A DNA stretch of 64,000 bases, from NCBI GenBank assembly GCA_029215795.1, contig JARDYH010000003.1, positions 260,311,562 through 260,375,561 on the forward strand, in the 5' to 3' direction. Source of the DNA: Anniella stebbinsi (Eukaryota > Chordata > Lepidosauria > Squamata > Anniellidae). Positions 56,661 to 64,000 of this stretch are shown here, piece by piece. The translations under genes were made by a program, and so were the position numbers. Positions within the stretch are counted from its first letter, which is position 1; the number at the start of each line of letters is the position of its first letter. Below the pieces are notes generated by a model that saw only the letters and a list, made by a program, of their open reading frames with translations, searched no databases and was not told the origin of the DNA.

Positions 56661-57875
56661 TGTGCAACCACCCATTTCTGTCCAAAATAAGGAACTGCAG
56701 GGGGAGCAGTGAACAAAGCCTCCATGCACCAATTCATGAGACAGATACTCAGTCCCTTTAAGCATTTCTGGGTCATGTTTGATCAATCATCTGTGTAATC
56801 AGTAATCCTGCACTTCGTGCCTACGTGGTGCCTCCCTTAAAAAAAGTCTTATGCAGGATCTGGCCTCTGTTGATCTGCTTGAAATGTTAAGACCCCATCC
56901 ACTGCAGTTCCGTAGATATCAACTGCTACAGTGAGCACCTCCAATGCAGGGCATCAAAGGGAGGGTGATGGGCACAATACCGAGGAGTTAAGACATTCTT
57001 TAGTGCGACTGAAATAAATAGTTCGAATGACCCCCATTTGGGAAGGGATCATAGTGACATGCTCTTCTCCTTAACCTCTGCATACTCAGCAGTCGGTGTG
57101 AACAGACTAGGTGCACATCAGTTCTGTTTTGGTAACTGGGAACACCATACAATGCAGCATCTCACCACCACCAATGCAATCCCAATGGTGTACACAATGC
57201 TGGTGCCTCATACACATCCCAGGTGTCCCAAGCAGGAGTATCACTGGTGTACACCAATGCAAGCATCCGGTTGGTTAAACCAATGCAGGTGTCCTATTGG
57301 CATACACTGTGTACACCAATGAACAATGCAGTGCCCCATCACCACCGATACTGGGGCCTTCATGCATGTGAGGTTGGGCCTGCTGCTGTAATCCTGTCCC
57401 CCCACTCTTTCACATGCTTGCTCACCCTGGATTGTTTGTCTGAAAAGGGCTTATGCCATAGCCAGAGTTTCTAAAGATGGTTTTACTTTGTTGCGGTTGG
57501 TGGGAAGACAGTTACTTCAGCAGGATGTCTTTGATTCCACCCTGCTGCCAATTATAGCACAATTGCAGAAAGAACAAGGCTTTTCTGGATGCATTGGATA
57601 GAGTTGTCTAACACTGGCACAAGGTAACTCTGTTCAGATCCAGAAATAATGGTAGATCCACATGAATAGGTCACAGTGCAGTTTCCAATCGATATTCCCC
57701 ATTCATTCCCAGACCTCAGGGCCAAAACAGAAATTACTTTAAATCTGTCTTTAGCAGCTACATGTTTTTAATATAATTATTTTTTACTCTAGAGTAGGTG
57801 CAGAAGGCCCAATCTCCATTAGGATCCAGCCACGAAGGGGGGGCTTTTAACATGTGTATTCCCCCCTATGCGTAC
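56661..57875. other. Unassigned intronic sequence
   Basis: About 57120-57340 has loosely repeated ACCAATGCA / GGTGTACACC words at short spacing, perhaps a decayed minisatellite. No exon. Confidence 0.45.
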
Positions 57876-58120
57876 TGTAAGCAGGGGTCCCCAACCCTTT
57901 CGGGCTGGTGAGCACATTTGGAATTTTGAGTGTTGTGGATACTCTCACAAAATGGCTGCCAGTGTGGGCATGACCAGTCACAAAACGCCCATTTCCCAGA
58001 AGGCATACTGGTGAGACTGAAATAAAAGAAACTTGCTCAAGAACTGAATTACAAGGCACTGGTGGAGCTGCAAAATACAACCTCACTCTTTTGAACCAAA
58101 ATAAAGATGACATTGGAGGG
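57876..58120 (+). repeat. Reptile interspersed repeat (GGGGTCCCCAACCCTTTCGG)
   Basis: AGGGGTCCCCAACCCTTTCG, GGTGAGCACATTTGGAATTT and CACAAAATGGCTGCCAGTGT match a squamate repeat I recall. Class unknown. Confidence 0.6.
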
Positions 58121-58221
58121 CAGAACATTGCTCTGCAGCTGTGAAGATTTGAGGCCTACAGAGGCAAGGTAAGTAAGTCAGTCTTAGAGGCCTGGAGTTT
58201 TTCTGTTGGGAGGGGGTATCC

Positions 58222-58534
58222 TAGGACGACCATAGGAAAAGGAGGGCGGGGCTCCTGTATCTATAACAGTTATCTAGAAAAGTAAATTTCAGCAGGTTAT
58301 CATTTGTATGCATGCAGCACCTGGTGAAATTCCCTCTTCATCATAACAATTAAAGCTGCAGGAGCTATACTATAGTGACCAGATACATATGAGGGCACAG
58401 GTCCTGCAGTTGTGATGAAGAGGGAATTTCACCATGTGCTGCATGCATTCAAATGGCAACCTGCTGAAATTCTCCTTTCTGTACAACTGTTAAAGATACA
58501 GGAGCCCTGTCCTCCTTTTCATACGGTCACCCTA
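58222..58534. mobile_element. Family-1 palindromic MITE, copy 11
   Basis: Ends are TAGGACGACCATAGGAAAAG and CTTTTCATACGGTCACCCTA. GGTATCC flanks both ends directly (7 bp). Confidence 0.92.
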
Positions 58535-59176
58535 GGTATCCCTAAGAGGACTACTTACATTTCCCTGATTAAGATTTATTCCCTGATTAAATATCATTTT
58601 TCCAGTTAAGTTTTATTTCTTCAAAGTTGGAACAGTACTTTCTGTTTTGGGGGAAAGGGTATTAAAGAATGAGAAAGTCGGCCATAAATGAGCCAAGAAA
58701 GGATCAGCGCATGAGGAAGAAGCAGCTGGACAAGCCTAAATGCAGCTAGGGTAAAGGACTTGCGTTTTACAACTTTTATTTTCTTTTAATGCCTTGTATC
58801 ACTCAGCTCTATTGACTAAAGATTTTTAACTGTATTTGCTTGTTTTAATATATTAGTAATCTATTGTGTTAAACCTCAAGTGTCTTTTGTGCCAATCATC
58901 CCATATGTACAGCCCCACATTACTAGGTTCCACATGTAACCCCACATTACTAGGAAGGGAAGGGTAAGGTAAAAGAAGGAAGGTAGGACTCTAAAGGGGA
59001 CAAGAGGTCCTTAAAGAGTTGCTCAGCAGGTCCAGGACACGGAAGGAACCTTGATAGCACCATACCAGCCTCCCGTTTGATCTTTTTAAAATCATCAACA
59101 TCATCATCAGGGGCAGAGAGCCTGGCAGGTGTCAAGAGGGGTGACTTCAGACATCAAGTTGAAGCCCTCATTTAAT
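58535..59176. other. Unassigned intronic sequence
   Basis: No exon or repeat was recognised. Confidence 0.5.
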
Positions 59177-59226
59177 AATAATAATAATAATAATAATCAT
59201 AATAATAATAATAATAATAATAATAA
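59177..59226 (+). repeat. (AAT)n microsatellite, left of MITE copy 12
   Basis: About 16 AAT units with one CAT interruption. It continues on the other side of the MITE at 59547-59582. Confidence 0.95.
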
Positions 59227-59546
59227 TAGGCTGACCATATGAAAAGGAGGACAGGGCTCATGTAACTTTAACAGTTGTAGAGCAAAAGGAATTTCAGCAG
59301 GTGTCATTTGTATGCAATTAGTTCCTGGTGAAATTCCCTCTTCATCACAACAGTTAAAGTTGCAGACACTATACTACAGTGACCATATACAAAAGAAGCC
59401 AGGGCCCCTGCAACTTTAACTGTTGTAATGAAGAGGGAATTTCACCAGGAACTAATTGCATACAAATGACACTGGCTGAAATTCCCTGTTCTCTACAACT
59501 GTTAAAGTTACATGAGCCCTGTCCTCCTTTTCATATGGTCAGCCTA
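59227..59546. mobile_element. Family-1 palindromic MITE, copy 12, inside (AAT)n
   Basis: Ends are TAGGCTGACCATATGAAAAG and CTTTTCATATGGTCAGCCTA. AATAATAA flanks both sides but the site is a microsatellite, so the duplication is not diagnostic. Centre orientation matches copies 2 and 8. Confidence 0.93.

Positions 59547-59582
<36 letters not shown>
59547..59582 (+). repeat. (AAT)n microsatellite, right of MITE copy 12
   Basis: About 12 AAT units. Confidence 0.95.
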
Positions 59583-59585
<3 letters not shown>

Positions 59586-59832
59586 CTATGACAACAGGAA
59601 AAGGTCACAATTATCCCATTAGTCTCATCTGTCACCAGCATCACATCATAAAACTATACAGAAAACCTTCAGAAACTGGGCCTATCAAAATACATCCACA
59701 CCAACATCCAGAAAGCAGACATACTTAAGACATGCTCAATTGTCAGGAAATCCCTGAATCAGTAAAAGACAACATGACTTGGCAAAGCCTGTCATGTTCG
59801 TCTAGAAAAACTGCCACGAGCGAGAAAGAGAT

Positions 59833-59849
59833 ACAACAACAACAACAAC

Positions 59850-59882
<33 letters not shown>
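59833..59882 (+). repeat. (AAC)n(AAT)n microsatellite
   Basis: Six AAC units followed by about eleven AAT units. Confidence 0.95.
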
Positions 59883-59884
<2 letters not shown>

Positions 59885-60861
59885 AACGTAGCTGCTAGAC
59901 ACAGATTTAAAGTAATGGCTGTTTGGCCCTCAGAAAGGAGAGAGAACTTTTTATGTCCAAAAACCTACATCTAAAAGAAAGCAAAAACCAAAGTTCGTAT
60001 GAGAAGTGCTGGAGTTAATCTGTGTGCTGCCAATAAACGTGGCATTGGGGTGGAATTCTTGTTTCTACCCTCCCTGCATTAATCGTCAGTTCCTGCAGAG
60101 ACATCCCTTTGTACAGCACCATATAAAAAAGCAATACACAAATGGCTCGTAATAGTTCGGTGGATGGTCTAGCGGCTGCTTCGCTGTCCTTTTTATTCTT
60201 CATTTTTAAAGAATTAGCGCCACTGTTGTCCCATTCAGCATCTTCAATAAAGGATGCTTTATGCAGATACAATGATGTGCAAACTGCTGACATTTGCTCA
60301 TTGGTGACTTCCTGCACGAACAGTGAAACGTTTGTAACGAGATCCATACACAAGTCTTAGATGTGCACACACGCATACGCACAGGCTCACTGAAAGGCAA
60401 GGATTCAAAGCTTCACAGGAATTCAGTGCGCACTCACACCTCCAGGCACGCAGAGGGTGCTTTCTCTCTCCTGTTGTGAGAATGCTTTTCACGCACAAAA
60501 AAATGATACCTGTGAAATTTTGCCTGAAGCTGAAAGAGAATAAGACAGAATAATTCTGAAGACTCTGTAAGTGCAGAGCACTGAATACACATGGGACAAG
60601 AGCCCGGTCAGGAGCCCTATAGATGTCAAATCTGGCAACACTTTATTACAATCTATCAGAGGTAGATAGATTTGAAATGGAACTTCGCGCAAATTCGAAA
60701 TCGGGAAAAATTTCTGGGTTCTAATTTAAAATTGTGAACCTTTTCTTTTTTTTTCACTTTTGAAATTTGCTTTGTAGAGTTTCTTCAGCACACACACACA
60801 CATAGTAATTAATTGAAATGCACAAATCCAATCGAAATGGCAAAGGTGAAATCCCATACAT
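59883..60861. other. Unassigned sequence; possible conserved block
   Basis: About 60100-60360 is repeat-free, and an alignment could show conservation. No splice-bounded coding exon was recognised. Confidence 0.35.
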
Positions 60862-61181
60862 TAAGGTGACCAGATAAAATCCAGGTCAGGGCTCATGTAA
60901 CTTTAACAGTTGTAGAGAAAAGGGAATTTCAGCCAGTGTCATTTGTATGCAATTAGTTCCTAGTGAAATTCCCTCTTCATCACAACAGTTAAAGTTGCAG
61001 GGGCCCTGCCTTCTTTTGGATATGGTCACTCTAGTATAGTACCTGCACCTTTAACTGTTGTGATGAAGAGGAAATTTCACCAGGAACTGATTGCATACAA
61101 ATGACACTGGCTGAAATTCCCTTTTCTCTACAACTGTTAAAATTACAGGAGCCCTGACCTCCTTTTCATATAGTGAGCCTA
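60862..61181. mobile_element. Family-1 palindromic MITE, copy 13 (mosaic ends)
   Basis: The left end TAAGGTGACCAGATAAAATC carries the variant tip of copy 8, while the right end CTCCTTTTCATATAGTGAGC has the canonical type. No clear duplication. Confidence 0.92.
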
Positions 61182-61971
61182 CCCTTCCCAGAACACTGGA
61201 AACATAAATACCCCATTTTTCTGCTCGGGCAACTCTGAATTGAGTCTGAACTGAGTCTGATGTAGATTGTACCTGTAGAACCGTGGAACTTAAAGGGAAC
61301 TATTCTGTTGAAAAAGTTTCATATTTGGCTAGAATTCTGGCTTAATTCAGGAAAGAATGAGGCAGCATGAGGAGGTGCTGTTCTGGCCTTAGACACCCAC
61401 GCAAGGAGGGAAAAGCTGTTGTCTGCTCTCTTAAGCGACCTGGGCACCAGTCACCAGGCAAAATTTTTAAGTCGTCAGCAGTGCCTGGATTTTTGCATTC
61501 TTCAGTTAAGCCAAATGTATTTAAACACAGGAAAAGATATGATGCTCTTTTCACTGTTCCTTAGATTGGGCTCGGAATGAAACACACATGCAGGAACAAA
61601 ACACAACATTAGCATCCTGCCAATTTGTTAGTGCTATGCCAACATTTGTCCTCGAATTTCTGGAAAGTTTTTTTCCCTGGGTCCTGTATAATTTCAATTT
61701 GCCAGTTCAGTTTACCTTATTATTGCTTTTGCTGAGCTTAACGTATCATTGCAAGGTGACTGTGGTATCTCTCTCTCTCTTTTTATTACACATTATTACA
61801 TAGTTCTTCTGCCTCACTGGCTGTCTGCGCTTCTTGATCTGCGAAAGCCCCATTGGGGAGGATTATTTCATGATGTCTTTCCCAGGCTTTAATGGATATG
61901 TGGGAAGCCAGGGAGGCTGCTGTTTACTGGAGAGATGTTCATATAATAAAAGACAGGACATTCACTTCCAT
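61182..61971. other. Unassigned intronic sequence
   Basis: No exon or repeat was recognised. Confidence 0.5.
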
Positions 61972-63181
61972 TAGGGATGTGCATGGCCAAAATTATCGTA
62001 TCATATCGTTATTGGAAATTCCAATATAAAAAATTTCGGATCCGATCATATCAGGGGGTACCCGGATTTGATCGGATCAGAAATCTGATAAATATCGGAA
62101 GTTCTGATACGATAACAGTGTTTTCCTCATAGGTTTGCATTGGGGGAAAGAAAGCTTTCCCTCGATGCAAGTCTATGGGAAAAACACTGGGGCGGCACTC
62201 CCTCCATCCCCCCTCTCGCGGTCCTTACCCGCTGCCTCCGTCGTCATCGCCACCACTGCCGCAGCTGCCTCAGTCGTCGCCAACGCCGCTGGTCCGTTGA
62301 ACTGCTAAACAGGCTTTGCAGCCTGTTCGTCAGTACTGAGAGGCGCAGAGTGACAACGTCATCACTCGGCACCTCTCTGTACTGACGAACGGGCCTCAAA
62401 GCCTGTTTAGCAGTACTACGGACTTGGGTCGGTGGCAGGGAAGGCCACAGGTAAGGAGCGCGAGGGGGGACGGAGGGGTCCCCAGGGTTCCCACCCCCCT
62501 TACCTGCAGCCTTCTGGGCTGCCGTCTGCTCTCCTCCACTGCTCCGGACTACTGAGAACTAGGCTTTGTGGCCTAGTTCTCAGTAGAGCGCCGGCGCGCC
62601 AGGTAATGATGTCACCCGGAGTGTCGTTGCTCTATTGAGAAGTAGGCTGCAAAGCCTAGTTCTCAGTAGTCCGGAGCAGCGGAGGACAGCGGACACCAGC
62701 CCGGAAGGCCGCAAGTCAGGAACGTGAGGGGGGAGGGGGAGGGAGGGAGGGGTCCTCCCTTACCTGAGGCCTTCTGGGCTGCTGTCCACTGTCCTCCGCT
62801 GCTCTAGACTACTGAGAACTAAGCTTTGCGGCCTAGTTCTCAGTAGAGCGCCGGCACACCGGGTGATGATGTCACCTGAAGCACTGTCGCTCTATTGAGA
62901 ACTAGGCTGCAAAGCCTAGTTCTCAGTAGTCCAAAGCAGCGGAGGACAGCGGATGGCAGCCCGGAAGGCCTCAGGTAAGGAGTGCGAGGGGGGAGGGAGG
63001 GGAGGCCAGCCCAAACTGGTGTTCCGATAATCCAATATGTCCGATAGTCATCGGACATATGGATTTTGGATTGGATCAGATAGGGCCTCCTGGAATGTTT
63101 ATCGTTATCGTTAATTGGATGTCTGATAACGACCTTATCGGATCGTTATCAGGCATTTGAACGGTACAACACACATCCCTA
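61972..63181. mobile_element. 1.2-kb foldback hAT-like element with perfect TSD
   Basis: Starts TAGGGATGTGCATGGCC and ends CGGTACAACACACATCCCTA. The duplication ACTTCCAT is perfect (61964-61971, 63182-63189). Outer parts are ATCGGA/TCCGAT-rich. Inside are the TTGCATTGGGGGAAAG hairpin (62135-62180), then three large hairpins at about 62300-62420, 62520-62690 and 62785-62950, built from GCTTTGCAGCCTGTT or AGAACTAGGCTTTG arms. Their loops contain GTGATGATGTCACC or related cores. Linkers are AAGGAGCGCGAGGGGGGA-type, as in 1-1312. Confidence 0.88.
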
Positions 63182-63355
63182 ACTTCCATACACTCATTGA
63201 CCACATCAAAAGTAAGAAAAGCATAAAGACCATGAACCACATCCATTAGACATTCTCCAAAATTTTCTCCTGCTTTGAACATTTCCCCCCCAGAAGCAGC
63301 TTCTTTTCTATCAAATTTTCGGCAAAACACTACCATTTATTCTTCTGTCTGAAAT

Positions 63356-63675
63356 TAGGCTGACCATATGAAAAGGAGGACAGGGCTCCTGTAACTTTAA
63401 CAGTTGTAGAGAAAAGGGAATTTCAGCCAGTGTCATTTGTATGCAATTAGTTCCTGGTGAAATTCCCTCTTCATCACAACAGTTAAAGTTGCAGGGGCCC
63501 TGCCTTCTTTTGTATATGGTCACTCTAGTATAGTGCCTGCAACTTTCACTGTTGTGATGAAGAGGGAATTTCACCAGGAACTAATTGCATACAAATGACA
63601 CCTGCTGAAATTCCCTTTTCTCTACAACTGTTAAAGTTATATGAGCCCTGTCCTCCTTTTCATAGGGTCAGCCTA
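63356..63675. mobile_element. Family-1 palindromic MITE, copy 14
   Basis: Ends are TAGGCTGACCATATGAAAAG and CTTTTCATAGGGTCAGCCTA. GTCTGAAAT flanks both ends directly. All interior landmarks are intact. Confidence 0.95.
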
Positions 63676-63820
63676 GTCTGAAATGGAATCACTTGCCCCA
63701 ACATTGTGTATAGCATGCACTCAAAGTTCAAAGGGAGATTGTAGATTCAATATAAAATAAAATAAAATAGAACTTTGGCCTCTTTCTGTTGCTGCTGGTA
63801 GGGAAAGAGTGGCATTTAGT

Positions 63821-64000
63821 CAGTGGCCCCATTCAGAAGTCACCTTAAACCACGGCTTTAACCATGGTGGTTAAGCCAGAAAGCCAGGTCATGTTCAGAA
63901 GACACCTTAAACCATAGCTTTAACCATGTTGAATAAGGCTTCTGGCTTAACCACTGTGGTTAAAGGCATCGTTTAAGATGTCTTCTGAACAGGGCCACTG
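63821..64000. mobile_element. Palindromic MITE, CAGTGGCCC ends
   Basis: Left CAGTGGCCCCATTCAGAAGT and right ACTT..CTTCTGAACAGGGCCACTG form long inverted arms; TTAAACCA / TGGTTTAA and AACCATGGTGGTTAAG words repeat inside. It ends exactly at the window edge, so the right flank is not visible. CAGTGG-type ends are common in hAT elements. Confidence 0.8.

Larger units (their letters stand above)
52919..64000 (-). other. NRXN1: NRXN1 intron upstream of LNS5-end exon (partial)
   Basis: This is the intron ending in the acceptor ..ggctacacag at 52919-52920, and it extends past the right window edge. It holds several palindromic DNA elements, microsatellites and a possible conserved block near 60.1-60.4 kb. 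No further exon was recognised. Confidence 0.85.

Noticed and set aside
63311..63574. Recurrent short peptides (LAEIPFSLQLLKLxEPCPPF) seen at many places
   Set aside because: They are translations of the family-1 MITE arms, not a protein family; they recur because the MITE recurs.

Overview
The window is vertebrate nuclear DNA, most probably from a squamate reptile (lizard or snake). It is almost entirely intronic. There is no operon-like gene packing, and interspersed repeats of the kind found in lizard genomes are abundant: CR1 and L2 LINE fragments, a tRNA-derived SINE, MIR-like SINEs, many palindromic DNA-transposon derivatives and microsatellites. The species cannot be named from the sequence alone.

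The only protein-coding sequence I can support is two internal exons of neurexin-1 (NRXN1) on the minus strand. The upstream exon (52745-52918, 174 bp) encodes the C-terminal part of the fifth laminin-G/LNS domain. The downstream exon (44309-44428, 120 bp) encodes the third EGF-like domain. Both are phase 1/phase 1 with AG/GT borders and join in frame. The rest is NRXN1 intron: 52919-64000 upstream, 44429-52744 (8,316 bp) between the exons, and 1-44308 downstream. The exons for the sixth LNS domain and the beta-isoform first exon were not seen and presumably lie beyond the left edge.

The intronic sequence is dominated by non-autonomous DNA transposons that fold back on themselves. Family 1 is a roughly 315-bp element with ends like TAGGSTGACCATATGAAAAGG. 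Fourteen copies were found by eye, and several have clear 8-bp target-site duplications. Each half is itself an imperfect hairpin, so the whole element has four-fold self-complementarity. Family 2 is a loose group with TAGGGATG...CATCCCTA ends and 8-bp duplications, typical of the hAT superfamily. Its members include large elements filled with arrays of hairpins. Three of these (1-1312, 48661-49541, 61972-63181) have GC-rich hairpins, and the first carries three apparently identical 242-bp tandem units. Other palindromic families have ends like GGCC..TCTACACC, TTCAGACAACA and CAGTGGCCC.

Layout: 1-1.3 kb GC-rich foldback element; 1.3-8 kb mostly unassigned with SINE fragments; 8.2-11.1 kb cluster of four family-1 MITEs; 12-24 kb L2, CR1, MIR-like and palindromic elements; 29-35 kb large hAT-like elements and MITEs, one nested in another repeat; 35.7-36.4 kb CR1; 44.3 kb EGF exon with a MITE 81 bp from its acceptor; 48.7-53.5 kb hAT-like elements and the LNS5 exon; 58-63.7 kb more MITEs and a 1.2-kb foldback element. 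All family assignments come from reading and recall; no database search was run.
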